DNA from: a virus
Virus record (IMG/VR): IMGVR_UViG_3300042292_001109
Coordinates: 62,001-126,000 of that record
DNA length: 64,000 bases
Strand: one strand, 5' to 3'
Of this stretch, positions 7,499 through 17,369 are shown one piece after another. Each line of letters starts with the position of its first letter. The first letter of the stretch is position 1. The notes under the pieces are model-generated. The model searched no databases. It saw only the letters and a list, made by a program, of their open reading frames with translations, and had not been told where the DNA came from. The translations under genes and the position numbers were made by a program.

Positions 7499-9210
7499 TT
7501 GATTTTGAAGGCAGTAATAAATTATATTATAGAGATAACCCTAATTTAAGAAGAGCAGGCATTGAAAATTGGGAATTTGATGAATTCCAAAGAGATGAGA
7601 TTAGAAAATGTATTAATAATCCAATATATTTTATTAGAAATTATGTAAAAATTATTAATCTTGATGAAGGTCTTGTTTATTTTGATATGCATGATTACCA
7701 AGAAGAAATGGTTCAAGCATTTCATGAGAATAGATTTTCTATTGTAAGAATTGGTCGACAATCAGGTAAAACCACCACATCTGTTGGTTATCTTTTATGG
7801 TTATCGCTATTTACTGAAAATTATAACATTGCTATTACTGCCAATAAAAAATCATTAGCTGTTGAGATTCTATCTAGATACCAATTAGCATATGAAAATT
7901 TACCTATGTGGCTACAACAAGGTATTGTTATATGGAATAAAGGTAGTATTGAGTTAGAAAATGGTTCTAAGATGTTAGCAGCTTCTACTGCTGCTTCTTC
8001 TGTTCGTGGCGGATCATTTAACCTTGTATTTATGGACGAGTTTGCTCACGTTCATAATAACTTAGCAGAAGAATTCTTTACTTCAACATATCCTGTAATT
8101 TCATCAGGTAAAACTACAAAAATTATTATTGTATCTACTCCTCGTGGTATGAATTTATACTACAAAATGTGGATGGATGCAGTAAGTAAAAAGAGTGATT
8201 ATAAAGCTGTTGATATTCATTGGTCTAGAGTTCCAGGGCGCGATGAAAACTGGAAAGAAACTACGATTAGAAATACTTCTGCTCGTCAGTTTAACCAAGA
8301 ATTTGGTTGCGAATTTTTAGGTTCTACAAATACATTAATCGACGGATCTAAATTACAAACTCTTGTTGCAATAGATCCATTAGATACAGATGATGAAATA
8401 TTCTCCGGAATAACAATTCCAAATGAAATGGATGTATTTATTCCTCCAGTTAAAGAATCATTTGATGAAGAAACGAAAAAACAAATAGATAAAGATCACA
8501 TCTATGCAATGACTGTTGACGTTTCAGAAGGGAAAAACTTAGATTATGCCGCATTTTCTATTTTTGATGTATCAACAATTCCATATACTCAAGTAGCTAC
8601 ATATAGAAATAATCAATTGCATCCAATGTTATTTCCAGATATTATTAAAATGGCTGGAGAATATTACAACAACGCATATGTATTAATTGAGGTAAATAAT
8701 AATCCAACGGTAGCAGATACTCTATTTCAAGATTTAGAATATGAAAATGTATTAAAAGTTTATGCTGGAAATAAAAAAGCTCAACAAATAAGCGAAAACG
8801 GTAAAGCAACACAAAATGGCGTCAATATGAGTCCATTAGTAAAACGTGTTGGGTGTACTACATTAAAAACGTTAATTGAAACTGATAAATTACGAATTAA
8901 TTCTAGCGAAACAATATATGAACTAACTCGATTTATTGCAACAAATAATTCATTTGCAGCTGAAGAAGGTGCAAATGATGATTTAGCAATGACTCTTGTC
9001 ATTTTTGCTTGGTTATCTACTCAAAAATTATTTATAGAATTATCTTCTACAGATATTCGCAAAAGATTACAAATAGAAAATAATTATATTAAAGAAGATG
9101 ATATTGATGTTCCGCCTATGCCACAATTTAGTAACCCATTAATGGATAGATTTACATTAGAAGATGGAGATTTATGGGAAACTGTTCAACCTGCAGCATT
9201 TTATTATTAA
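7495..9210 (+). CDS. 17: Terminase large subunit gp17 (packaging ATPase and nuclease)
   Basis: This 571-residue protein has an ATPase domain with Walker A R-I-G-R-Q-S-G-K-T-T near residues 85-94, and Walker B/catalytic V-F-M-D-E-F near 178-183. A coupling S-T-P-R-G motif follows. The C-terminal RNase H-like nuclease shows the acidic positions T-V-D-V-S-E-G near 340 and N-D-D-L-A near 495. It pumps DNA into the prohead and makes the headful cut. Length and motif order match T4 gp17 (610 residues). Confidence 0.97.
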   Translation: MIDFEGSNKLYYRDNPNLRRAGIENWEFDEFQRDEIRKCINNPIYFIRNYVKIINLDEGLVYFDMHDYQEEMVQAFHENRFSIVRIGRQSGKTTTSVGYLLWLSLFTENYNIAITANKKSLAVEILSRYQLAYENLPMWLQQGIVIWNKGSIELENGSKMLAASTAASSVRGGSFNLVFMDEFAHVHNNLAEEFFTSTYPVISSGKTTKIIIVSTPRGMNLYYKMWMDAVSKKSDYKAVDIHWSRVPGRDENWKETTIRNTSARQFNQEFGCEFLGSTNTLIDGSKLQTLVAIDPLDTDDEIFSGITIPNEMDVFIPPVKESFDEETKKQIDKDHIYAMTVDVSEGKNLDYAAFSIFDVSTIPYTQVATYRNNQLHPMLFPDIIKMAGEYYNNAYVLIEVNNNPTVADTLFQDLEYENVLKVYAGNKKAQQISENGKATQNGVNMSPLVKRVGCTTLKTLIETDKLRINSSETIYELTRFIATNNSFAAEEGANDDLAMTLVIFAWLSTQKLFIELSSTDIRKRLQIENNYIKEDDIDVPPMPQFSNPLMDRFTLEDGDLWETVQPAAFYY

Positions 9211-9227
9211 ACATAAAATACCAAAAT

Positions 9228-9235
9228 TATAAATA
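9228..9235 (+). promoter_or_regulatory. T4-type late promoter for gp18
   Basis: Exact TATAAATA in the 71-base gap between gp17 and gp18, 46 bases before the gp18 start. A strong AAGGAG site follows at about 9269-9274. Confidence 0.85.
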
Positions 9236-9281
9236 CTTGCATGAAAGATATTTTCTATTTTACTAACAAGGAGTATAAGTT

Positions 9282-11402
9282 ATGGGATTTCAATTATCGC
9301 CAGGAGTAAATGTATCTGAAATAGATTTAACTAACGTCGTTCCAGGCGTAAGTTCTTCTATTGGGGCATTTGCTGGGCAATTTAGCTGGGGACCAGCGGC
9401 AATTAGAGTATTAGTTGACTCAGAAAACAGATTAGCATCAATTTTCGGAAAACCGAATAATAACAATTTTACATCATTTTTTACAGCAGCAAATTTCTTA
9501 GCATATACAAACAATCTTAGAGTTGTAAGAGCTATCGATAATTCAAATACATTTAACTCAACAAGTATTTCTGATTTTATCGATTTAGGAAATTTAACTG
9601 CAACTACAGCTAGTGCAAGCAATAATGTTGTATTTACTGATGAAGTATCATCATATATAACGCGCGGCGATACATTTAAAGTAACAACTCCAGGTGGAAA
9701 TCAATTTACATTAACTGCAAATACAGTTAGCGGTAATACAGTTGTTGTTTATAATAACTTAGTCGGCGATACTTCTGGGGCTTCTGTTACATTACCAGCA
9801 TATCAAACTAATGTCAGCATTTCAAATGAAGAAGATTACGAACTAAATTTTGAAGCGGGATCAATTACTAAATTTGGTGGATTTTATGGTCGTTATCCTG
9901 GAACATTCGGCAATTCATTAACTGTTAGCGTTTGCTCTTCATCAGATTCTTTCTTAAAAACCGGATTAACTGCAAATACAACATCAGCAAGTTCTACTGT
10001 AATTTTAAATACAGGATATGCTAATACATTCTTATCTTCTGGTGATATTATTACTATTAGCGGAACAAGTTATGATGTAGTTAGCGTTACTGCAGTAGAT
10101 GCGCGTACAACATCAGTTGTAATATCTGAACCAATGAGTGCTAATGTAACCAATTTAACAACATCAACAAAATGGGCATATGCATCTGCATTTGATTCAG
10201 CTCCAGGAACTTCAGTTTATGCAGCAGGAAAAACTTCTGCAAATGATGAAATACATATTATTGTTATTGATACCGATGGCAAATTTTCAGGAGAAAGAGA
10301 TACTGTATTAGAGAAATACTCTCATGTATCTAAAGCTGATGATGCAAGAACAGATGACGGTTCTCCGAATTATTATGTAACCAAACTTTTTAATGCGTCA
10401 AAATATGTTTATGTAGCTGATCACCTTGTTGGATCTTCTAATTGGGGTTCTACTTGCGACACAGGTTTAGAATTCGATAAATTAAAAAATTATTCAAGTA
10501 AATTATCCGGAGGAACTGATGTTGCTCCAACTACAGCAGATATATATTCCTCTTACGATTTATTTGCAAATCCTGACGAAGTTGATATTTCTTTAGTTCT
10601 TACTGGAGATAATGATATAACTGTTGTAAATCATGCATTGGATATCGTAAATCAAAGAAAAGATTGCGTTGCATTTGTTTCTCCAACTAGAGCTGATGCA
10701 GTTGAATCTATTAATTTAGATAATATTATTGAATATAGAAATGGGTTAACTCCTTCTACATCATATTCAGTATTTGATTCTGGATGGAAATATCAATTTG
10801 ATAAATACAATAACAAATATCGTTATGTCCCATTAAACGGTGATATTGCTGGATTATGCGCGAGAACTGATAATATTAGAGATCCATGGTGGTCTCCTGC
10901 TGGATTTAATCGCGGTCAAATTTTGAATGCAATTAAATTATCATGGAATCCATCTAAAGCTCAAAGAGATGAATTGTATAAAAATGGTATTAATCCTGTT
11001 GTTGCATTTCCAGGTGAAGGTATTATTTTATATGGCGATAAAACTATGCAAACAAAACCATCTGCGTTTGATCGTATTAATGTCCGTAGATTGTTTATCG
11101 TTCTTGAAAAAGCAATTGCTATTGCGGCTAAATACTCTCTATTTGAATTTAATGATGCATTTACAAGAGCTCAATTTGTGTCTATGGTTGAACCATTCTT
11201 AAGAGATGTAAAAGGGCGTAGAGGTATTTACGACTTTAAAGTTGTTTGTGATGACACAAACAACACAGCTGAAGTTATTGATACAAATAGATTTGTTGGT
11301 GATATTTATATTAAACCAGCTAGATCTATTAACTTTATCCAGTTGAATTTCGTAGCAGTTCGTACTGGCGTTGACTTTACTGAAATTGCAGGCAAATTCT
11401 AA
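9282..11402 (+). CDS. 18: Tail sheath protein gp18
   Basis: The 706-residue protein begins with S-P-G-V-N-V-S-E-I-D, the conserved N-terminal arm that links neighbouring sheath subunits. It ends with the conserved contractile core (D-R-I-N-V-R-R-L near residue 605, then F-I-x-L-N-F-V-A). The middle (about 90-330) is variable and beta-rich, as in other gp18 proteins, where it forms outward-facing protrusion domains. It builds the contractile sheath around the gp19 tube. A late promoter and a strong ribosome site precede it. Confidence 0.96.
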   Translation: MGFQLSPGVNVSEIDLTNVVPGVSSSIGAFAGQFSWGPAAIRVLVDSENRLASIFGKPNNNNFTSFFTAANFLAYTNNLRVVRAIDNSNTFNSTSISDFIDLGNLTATTASASNNVVFTDEVSSYITRGDTFKVTTPGGNQFTLTANTVSGNTVVVYNNLVGDTSGASVTLPAYQTNVSISNEEDYELNFEAGSITKFGGFYGRYPGTFGNSLTVSVCSSSDSFLKTGLTANTTSASSTVILNTGYANTFLSSGDIITISGTSYDVVSVTAVDARTTSVVISEPMSANVTNLTTSTKWAYASAFDSAPGTSVYAAGKTSANDEIHIIVIDTDGKFSGERDTVLEKYSHVSKADDARTDDGSPNYYVTKLFNASKYVYVADHLVGSSNWGSTCDTGLEFDKLKNYSSKLSGGTDVAPTTADIYSSYDLFANPDEVDISLVLTGDNDITVVNHALDIVNQRKDCVAFVSPTRADAVESINLDNIIEYRNGLTPSTSYSVFDSGWKYQFDKYNNKYRYVPLNGDIAGLCARTDNIRDPWWSPAGFNRGQILNAIKLSWNPSKAQRDELYKNGINPVVAFPGEGIILYGDKTMQTKPSAFDRINVRRLFIVLEKAIAIAAKYSLFEFNDAFTRAQFVSMVEPFLRDVKGRRGIYDFKVVCDDTNNTAEVIDTNRFVGDIYIKPARSINFIQLNFVAVRTGVDFTEIAGKF

Positions 11403-11414
11403 ATAATGAACTTG

Positions 11415-11440
11415 TGAGCCAGTGATTCGTTACTGGCTCA
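11415..11440 (+). terminator. Strong hairpin between gp18 and gp19, without a clear U tract
   Basis: TGAGCCAGT and ACTGGCTCA form a perfect 9-bp stem with an 8-base loop, 12 bases after the gp18 stop. The sequence after it is the late promoter TATAAATAATT rather than a T run, so it may stabilise the gp18 mRNA 3' end or weaken read-through instead of acting as a full terminator. Confidence 0.55.
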
Positions 11441-11448
11441 TATAAATA
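11441..11448 (+). promoter_or_regulatory. T4-type late promoter for gp19
   Basis: Exact TATAAATA abutting the preceding hairpin, 44 bases before gp19. An AAGGAG site lies just ahead of the gp19 ATG. Confidence 0.85.
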
Positions 11449-11491
11449 ATTAAAAGAATAATTACGATTTTTTAACAAGGAGTATCCAAAC

Positions 11492-12031
11492 ATGGCGTTC
11501 AATATTGCAGAATTTAGATCGGCAATGATTGGTGATGGAGCGAGACCTAATTTATTTTCAGTGTCTTTAACATTTCCAACAGTTGCAAGTTCACCTATTG
11601 CATCTCAAAAATTAACATTTATGGCTCATGCAACATCATTACCACCATCAATCGTGGGTGTTGCTACACAATTTTATTTTGGTCGTCAAGTAAAATTTGC
11701 TGGTGATAGACAATTCCCAGATTGGAGTTTGACGATTATTAATGATGAAGATTTTATCGTAAGAAATGCGTTCGAAAGATGGTCAGATAAATTAAACAGT
11801 CATTCACAAAACGTTCGTGCTGCTGGAGCAATTAATTCGCAATTATATTGCGCTGATGCTACAGTAACACAATATAGTAAAATTGGAACCCCAATTAAAG
11901 CATATAAATTTGTTGGTATGTTCCCTAATACAGTTGATCCTATTCAAGTTGATTGGGGTTCAAACGATAGAATTGAAGAATTTAATGTGACGTTCTCTTA
12001 TCAATATTGGGAATCAGATTCTGTAACCTAA
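11492..12031 (+). CDS. 19: Tail tube protein gp19
   Basis: The 179-residue protein fits the gp19 inner tail-tube family in length and in its core: an N-terminal strand R-P-N-L-F-S-V, the loop S-L-P-P-S, then W-S-L-T-I-I-N-D-E-D and a C-terminal V-T-F-S-Y-Q-Y-W strand. Hexameric rings of it stack to form the DNA channel inside the sheath. A distant paralogue lies at 19687-20229. Confidence 0.95.
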   Translation: MAFNIAEFRSAMIGDGARPNLFSVSLTFPTVASSPIASQKLTFMAHATSLPPSIVGVATQFYFGRQVKFAGDRQFPDWSLTIINDEDFIVRNAFERWSDKLNSHSQNVRAAGAINSQLYCADATVTQYSKIGTPIKAYKFVGMFPNTVDPIQVDWGSNDRIEEFNVTFSYQYWESDSVT

Positions 12032-12073
12032 TATATAAGAATATACTATTAATTATTAAAAAGGTATTTTATT

Positions 12074-13750
12074 TTGGCTAAATTCTCATTATTCGGTTTT
12101 AAAATAGGGAAAGATACACCAGCACAGGAAGTGCTACCTTCTTTTTCAGCACCAGTGTTAGATGATGGTGCAGTAACTATTACTGCAGCAGCGCATTATG
12201 GCACAACTATTGATTTAGATTCAAATTATAAAAATGACGTAGAATTAATCACTAGATATCGTGAAATGGCTATGCAGCCAGAGATAGAAAGTGCAGTTGA
12301 TGATATTATTAATGAAGCTATTATCAATGAAGATGGTGTTATTGTAAAATTAAAATTAGATAATTTAAAAGTTGCACCAAAAATAAAAAAAGCTATTGAA
12401 GATGAATTTGATAATATCTTGACTCTTTTGAATTTTAAACAACTGGGTCAAGATATTTTTAGAAGATATTATATTGATGGAAGAATGTATTATAATATTA
12501 TTCTTGATAAAGCAAACCCAAATGCGGGTATTCAAGAATTAAGATATACAGATCCACGAAAAATTACAAAAATTCGCGAAATTAAAAAAGTAAAAGATCA
12601 AACTACTGGATACGATATTGTCGCCGGTTATGTTGAATATTATATCTATTCTGATACTATATCAACAAAATCTAATTTAACTAATTCCGGATTAAGAATT
12701 GCCCCAGATTCAATGATTTGCGTTACATCAGGGTTATTAGACGCAAAACGATCAATTATATTAAGTAATTTACATAAATGCATCAAACCTCTAAATCAAC
12801 TAAGAATGATTGAAGATGCTAGCGTAATTTACAAAGTATCAAGAGCTCCAGAAAGACGTATTTTTTATATTGATGTCGGTAATCTACCTAAAATGAAGGC
12901 AGAACAATATCTTAAAGATATTATGACTAAATATAAAAATAAAGTCGTTTATGATGCTACAACAGGTGAAATCAGAGATGATAGAAGATTCCTTTCTATG
13001 ATGGATGATTTCTGGTTACCTAGACGCTCTGATAATAAATCAACAGAAATTACTACATTACCATCTTCTGCTGCATTTGATGATATGTCAATGGTAGAAT
13101 ATTTCGAGAAAAAATTATATAAAGCACTTAATGTTCCATTTTCTAGATTAGTTCAACCCGATAGTGCATTTGATGTTGGTACAAATCAAGTAATATCCAG
13201 AGATGAAATTAAATTTGATAAATTTATTCAAAGATTAAGAAATAAATTTACTGACGTGTTTGATCAAGCATTAAAAGTTCAATGCCAATTAAAAGGTATT
13301 TGCTCTGATGATGAGTTTGATGTATACAAACAAGATTTCGATTATGAATTTGTTAGAGATAATAATTATGCTGAAATGAAAGATTCAGAATTATTACAGA
13401 ATAGATTAAATTTATTGGCAGTTGTTGATCCATATAAAGGCGTTTATTATTCTCAAGCATGGATCCAAAAAAATATTCTTAAAATGGATGAAGATGAAAT
13501 TGAAGAAATGCAAAAACAAATTGCACAAGAAATTAAAGATCAAGTATATCCAGACCCAAAATTAATGAATGATCCAATGGCAGGTTTAGGCGGAGGAGAT
13601 GGTGGCGATGATGGGCAAGATCCAAATGCTGATCCAGATGGAGACGGAATACCAAATAGTCAAGATACTAATGACCAAGATCCATCTATAGGAAGAGCAA
13701 ACTCTAAACAACAATCCGATAAAACTTCAAAAAACCCATACTATGACTAA
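12074..13750 (+). CDS. 20: Portal vertex protein gp20 (TTG start)
   Basis: The 558-residue protein is the T4-type portal that forms the dodecameric ring for DNA entry and head assembly. Conserved segments include E-S-A-V-D-D-I-I-N-E-A near residue 75, S-R-A-P-E-R-R-I-F-Y-I-D-V-G-N-L-P in the middle and a glutamine/aspartate-rich tail. The chosen start is TTG at 12074, because it follows an AAGG ribosome site and gives the conserved M-A-K-F-S-L-F start; no nearby ATG does. The end has a D-x-D-x-D-G calcium-loop-like sequence near residue 520. Confidence 0.95.
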   Translation: MAKFSLFGFKIGKDTPAQEVLPSFSAPVLDDGAVTITAAAHYGTTIDLDSNYKNDVELITRYREMAMQPEIESAVDDIINEAIINEDGVIVKLKLDNLKVAPKIKKAIEDEFDNILTLLNFKQLGQDIFRRYYIDGRMYYNIILDKANPNAGIQELRYTDPRKITKIREIKKVKDQTTGYDIVAGYVEYYIYSDTISTKSNLTNSGLRIAPDSMICVTSGLLDAKRSIILSNLHKCIKPLNQLRMIEDASVIYKVSRAPERRIFYIDVGNLPKMKAEQYLKDIMTKYKNKVVYDATTGEIRDDRRFLSMMDDFWLPRRSDNKSTEITTLPSSAAFDDMSMVEYFEKKLYKALNVPFSRLVQPDSAFDVGTNQVISRDEIKFDKFIQRLRNKFTDVFDQALKVQCQLKGICSDDEFDVYKQDFDYEFVRDNNYAEMKDSELLQNRLNLLAVVDPYKGVYYSQAWIQKNILKMDEDEIEEMQKQIAQEIKDQVYPDPKLMNDPMAGLGGGDGGDDGQDPNADPDGDGIPNSQDTNDQDPSIGRANSKQQSDKTSKNPYYD

Positions 13751-14150
13751 TAAGAAAAAAATACATAGAGATTTACCGCAAATCTTAATCTTAAAAAGAA
13801 CTTATATTCAAAGATTCCCTAATGGACAACAAGTTGCTCTTTATCACTCAGAACATTTGGATCAATTTGTTACTGTTCCATTAGATGGTTCTCAATTTTC
13901 AAATACAACAGAATCAGTATTAGAAAAATTAACTCAAATATCAGAAAATGATGATATTGGAGTTGTTATTTTTAATGACTCTTCAGAGTTAAATATAAAT
14001 AAAGAATGCGCTGATGTAATTTTAGATTTTATTAGCAAAAACGAAGAATTAGCAGAACAATTACACGTTTCAGATAAAAGTTTCTTAGAAATTTTGGAAC
14101 AGGCTGCTCAATTACAATCAACAGATTTATCGGAAGAATCTGGTCAATAA
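13743..14150 (+). CDS. Small prohead-region protein of unknown function
   Basis: The 135-residue protein overlaps the portal gene by eight bases and precedes the prohead protease. T4 places the small prohead core proteins gp67 and gp68 there. I do not recognise clear sequence similarity to either. The N-terminus is basic and the remainder acidic and helical, with no membrane segment. A minor scaffold-core role is inferred from position only. Confidence 0.6.
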   Translation: MTNKKKIHRDLPQILILKRTYIQRFPNGQQVALYHSEHLDQFVTVPLDGSQFSNTTESVLEKLTQISENDDIGVVIFNDSSELNINKECADVILDFISKNEELAEQLHVSDKSFLEILEQAAQLQSTDLSEESGQ

Positions 14151-14166
14151 CAGGAGTTAACAAACG

Positions 14167-14808
14167 ATGAAATTGTTAAATGAGTTTACCGAAACAGAAG
14201 TTCTTGTAGAAGAAACTAACGGTAAAAAGAATCATACTATTAAAGGTTATTTCATTCATTGTAATGAACAAAATAGAAATGGCAGAGTTTATGTAAAAGA
14301 GCATATGCTACCTGAAGTAACAAGATATAAAAGAGATTATATTGATACCCGTAGATCTTTAGGTGAATTGTCTCACCCAGAAGGACCACAAATTAATCCA
14401 GATAAAGTATCTCACCTTATTACTAAATTGGATTTTGATGACCACCGTTGCTACGGTGAAGCTAAAGTTTTAGATACACCTAATGGAAACATCGTAAAAT
14501 CTTTTATTGATGCTGGCGTAAATTTTGGCGTATCAACAAGAGGATTGGGTTCTATTAAAGAATCTAATGGTATTAAATATGTCCAACCAGATTTTCGTTT
14601 AGTAACAGTTGATATTGTATTAGACCCATCAGGTAAAGATTGCTATGTTGAAGGTTTAATGGAAGGAAAGGAATGGATGTTTGTTGAAGGAAAAGGCTGG
14701 GTTGAACAATATTTACAAGAATCAAGAGATACTTTAAGAAAACTTACAGCTAAAGAAGTTGAACCGATGGCTCTTAAAATCTTCGAAAACTTTTTAAGAA
14801 AACTTTAA
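14167..14808 (+). CDS. 21: Prohead core protease gp21
   Basis: The 213-residue serine protease matches the T4 gp21 / herpesvirus-assemblin-like family. The catalytic histidine is in G-E-L-S-H-P (His70) and the serine in F-G-V-S-T-R-G (Ser123). Gp21 matures inside the prohead, cleaves scaffold gp22, capsid gp23 and internal proteins and destroys itself. It directly precedes the scaffold and capsid genes. Confidence 0.95.
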   Translation: MKLLNEFTETEVLVEETNGKKNHTIKGYFIHCNEQNRNGRVYVKEHMLPEVTRYKRDYIDTRRSLGELSHPEGPQINPDKVSHLITKLDFDDHRCYGEAKVLDTPNGNIVKSFIDAGVNFGVSTRGLGSIKESNGIKYVQPDFRLVTVDIVLDPSGKDCYVEGLMEGKEWMFVEGKGWVEQYLQESRDTLRKLTAKEVEPMALKIFENFLRKL

Positions 14809-14824
14809 TACAAAATTTAATTTA

Positions 14825-14832
14825 TATAAATA
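14825..14832 (+). promoter_or_regulatory. T4-type late promoter for gp22-gp23
   Basis: Exact TATAAATA in the gp21-gp22 gap, 32 bases before the gp22 ATG. I see no separate late box before gp23, so both genes may share this one. Confidence 0.85.
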
Positions 14833-14863
14833 ATTATTATAAAAATCTAATAGGAGATATTTG

Positions 14864-15943
14864 ATGTCACAAGATAAAAATTTAAATCTTTCTGAAGCTG
14901 CAATGGATATTCTGAACGGCAATAGAAAAGACAAAGGCGCTAAACAAGATAAATTTGGCGAAGGCGAAAAATTACATGATACAGTTAATAAAACAACAGG
15001 TCATGATGTAGGAAATGCTGATTGGGAAAAATTGAGCGTTGAAGCTCCATCTGCAACTCCTCCAGGGCAAACACCACCTGTTGGCGCTGAACCAATGAAA
15101 AAATTAGCTCCACAACCAGCTGAAGCTTCTTCTAAAGTTGATACAAAAGTAAATCTTCATCCTAAAAAAGGTGTTAATGAAGAAGGCGAACCAGACGAAG
15201 ATGAAGAAGAAGTAAACGAAGATATCGCAGCATTAATGGCTGGCGAAAACTTATCAGAAAGTTTCAAACGTAAAGCATCTGCTATTTTTGAAGCTGCTGT
15301 TAAATCTAAAGTTGGCGAATTAGCTGAAGAATTAGAAGCGCATTATGTTGCACAATTCGAAGAAGCTTATGAAGACATGAAAGAAGATTTTACTGATAAA
15401 GTTGATGAATATCTAGATTACGTTACTGAATCTTGGATGGAAGAAAACAAATTAGCAGTTGAATCAGGCTTAAGAACTGAAATTGCAGAAGGCTTTATTG
15501 AGTCTTTGAAAACCGTATTCGAAGAACACTATATCGATATTCCTGAAGAAAAATTCGATGTAGTAGAAGAATTAGCTTCTAAAGTAGAGGCATTAGAAAA
15601 ACAAGTTAATGAAGAAATGAATAAAAACATTAACTTGAAACAAAAATTGTCAGAACAAAAGAAAGTTGAAGCTCTTCACGCAGTATGTGAAGGATTAACA
15701 TTATCTCAAGCTGAAAAAATTAAAACTATTGCAGAGAGCGTAGAATTTGTAAGCGAAAATGATTTTGTTACACAAATGGAAGATATTAAAGAATCTTATT
15801 TCTCGGTATCTACTGTTAAACCCGCTTCTATCGAATCTTTAAATGACGTTATTGACTTAAATGAAGAAATAAAACCAGCAAAAAGAGTTGACCCAACAAT
15901 TGCTGCTTATGCTTCACGTATTTCACAAACAATTTTAAAATAA
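14864..15943 (+). CDS. 22: Prohead scaffold core protein gp22
   Basis: This is a highly acidic, helix-rich protein of 359 residues with long charged coiled-coil stretches (about residues 115-280). It lies between gp21 and gp23, as the T4 scaffold protein does. It fills the prohead core and is degraded by gp21. I take the ATG at 14864 rather than a TTG three bases earlier, because TAGGAG ends seven bases before this ATG. The Pro/Ala-rich section near residues 60-85 is probably disordered. Confidence 0.9.
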   Translation: MSQDKNLNLSEAAMDILNGNRKDKGAKQDKFGEGEKLHDTVNKTTGHDVGNADWEKLSVEAPSATPPGQTPPVGAEPMKKLAPQPAEASSKVDTKVNLHPKKGVNEEGEPDEDEEEVNEDIAALMAGENLSESFKRKASAIFEAAVKSKVGELAEELEAHYVAQFEEAYEDMKEDFTDKVDEYLDYVTESWMEENKLAVESGLRTEIAEGFIESLKTVFEEHYIDIPEEKFDVVEELASKVEALEKQVNEEMNKNINLKQKLSEQKKVEALHAVCEGLTLSQAEKIKTIAESVEFVSENDFVTQMEDIKESYFSVSTVKPASIESLNDVIDLNEEIKPAKRVDPTIAAYASRISQTILK

Positions 15944-15970
15944 AAATAAAAATTTAAGGAGTTTATCTAA

Positions 15971-17305
15971 ATGGCTTTATTAAACGAAGAATTGCAAAAT
16001 AAATGGAGTCCAGTTCTGGATCATCCAGAATTAGCAAAAATTACTGACCCATACAAAAAAGCAGTTACTGCAATTGTATTGGAAAATCAACAAGCAGCGA
16101 TGGATTCAGATCGCGAAACATTGATGGAAGGAACACCAACTAATACAACTGGTGGTATTTCTAACTTCGATCCAATTTTAATCAGTTTAGTACGTCGTGC
16201 TTTACCTAACTTGATTGCTTATGACGTAGCTGGCGTTCAACCAATGACTGGTCCTACTGGATTAATCTTTGCTTTACGTTCACGTTATGGCGCTCAAGGT
16301 AACGGTACATTCCCTAACGGTGGCGGTACTGAAGCATTCTATAACGAAGCTAATACTATCTTCTCTGGTATTATCGGCACAGGTGGTTCAACTACTACAG
16401 GTCAAGCGAATTCAGCTGTTGGAACTTCTGGTCCATTAGCAAATTCATCTTTTGATACTGGGCAAGCAATGACAACTGCTATGGGTGAAGTATTAGGCGA
16501 TGGTGCTGGTACTGTATTCGGCGAAATGTCAATTTCAATCGAAAAAGTTACTGTTTCTGCTAGAACTCGTGCATTGAAAGCTGAATACAGCTTAGAAATG
16601 GCTCAAGATTTGAAAGCAATCCATGGTTTGGATGCTGAAACTGAATTATCAAACGTTTTATCTACAGAAATTCTTGCTGAGATGAACCGCGAAGTAATTC
16701 GTACAATCTATACAGTAGCTAAAGCTGGTGCTCAATTCGGTACAGTTACTCCAGGCGTATTCGACTTAGATACAGACTCAAATGGTCGTTGGTCAGTTGA
16801 AAGATTTAAAGGTTTGATTTATCATATCGAAAGAGAAGCTAATCAAATCGCTAAAACAACTCGTAGAGGAAAAGGTAACATTTTAATCGTTTCTTCTGAC
16901 GTTGCTTCTGCTCTAGCTATGGCTGGTGTATTACAATATACTCCTGCGTTATCTGCTGATTTACAAGTTGATGACACTGGTAATACATATGCTGGTTTGT
17001 TACATGGTCGTATCAAAGTTTATATCGACCCTTACTTTGGTGGTTCATACCAAAACGTTGAATTATGTACAGTTGGTTATAAAGGTACAAGTCCTTATGA
17101 CTCTGGTTTATTCTACTGCCCATACGTTCCTTTACAAATGGTTCGTGCAGTTGATCCAGGTACTTTCCAACCAAAAATCGGCTTCAAAACTCGTTACGGT
17201 TTAGTAGCAAATCCATTCGCTGAAGGTACAACCCAAGGTCAAGGTTTGATTACTCCACGTAGCAACAACTATTACAGAATCTTTGCTGTTAAAAACTTGA
17301 TGTAA
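15971..17305 (+). CDS. 23: Major capsid protein gp23
   Basis: The 444-residue protein is the T4-type HK97-fold capsid subunit. It contains F-D-P-I-L-I-S-L-V-R-R-A-L-P-N-L-I-A-Y-D near residue 65, and R-A-L-K-A-E-Y-S-L-E-M-A-Q-D-L-K-A-I-H-G-L-D-A-E around 200, both highly conserved in gp23. The N-terminal roughly 55 residues would be removed by gp21; the E-G near residue 53 is a possible site. Codon choice is richer in C-ending codons than its neighbours, as expected for the most abundant protein. A strong terminator follows. Confidence 0.97.
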   Translation: MALLNEELQNKWSPVLDHPELAKITDPYKKAVTAIVLENQQAAMDSDRETLMEGTPTNTTGGISNFDPILISLVRRALPNLIAYDVAGVQPMTGPTGLIFALRSRYGAQGNGTFPNGGGTEAFYNEANTIFSGIIGTGGSTTTGQANSAVGTSGPLANSSFDTGQAMTTAMGEVLGDGAGTVFGEMSISIEKVTVSARTRALKAEYSLEMAQDLKAIHGLDAETELSNVLSTEILAEMNREVIRTIYTVAKAGAQFGTVTPGVFDLDTDSNGRWSVERFKGLIYHIEREANQIAKTTRRGKGNILIVSSDVASALAMAGVLQYTPALSADLQVDDTGNTYAGLLHGRIKVYIDPYFGGSYQNVELCTVGYKGTSPYDSGLFYCPYVPLQMVRAVDPGTFQPKIGFKTRYGLVANPFAEGTTQGQGLITPRSNNYYRIFAVKNLM

Positions 17306-17330
17306 TTTAGTTGTGTTTCATGGATGAAAC

Positions 17331-17357
17331 AAAAAAGGGAGCTTCGGCTCCCTTTTT
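17331..17357. terminator. Bidirectional intrinsic terminator between gp23 and the leftward modification genes
   Basis: GGGAGC-TTCG-GCTCCC with six A before and five T after. It can end transcription from gp23 on + and from the leftward glycosyltransferase gene on -. A second small hairpin, GTTTCA-tgga-TGAAAC, lies at 17315-17330. Confidence 0.9.
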
Positions 17358-17369
17358 CTATTTGGAAGT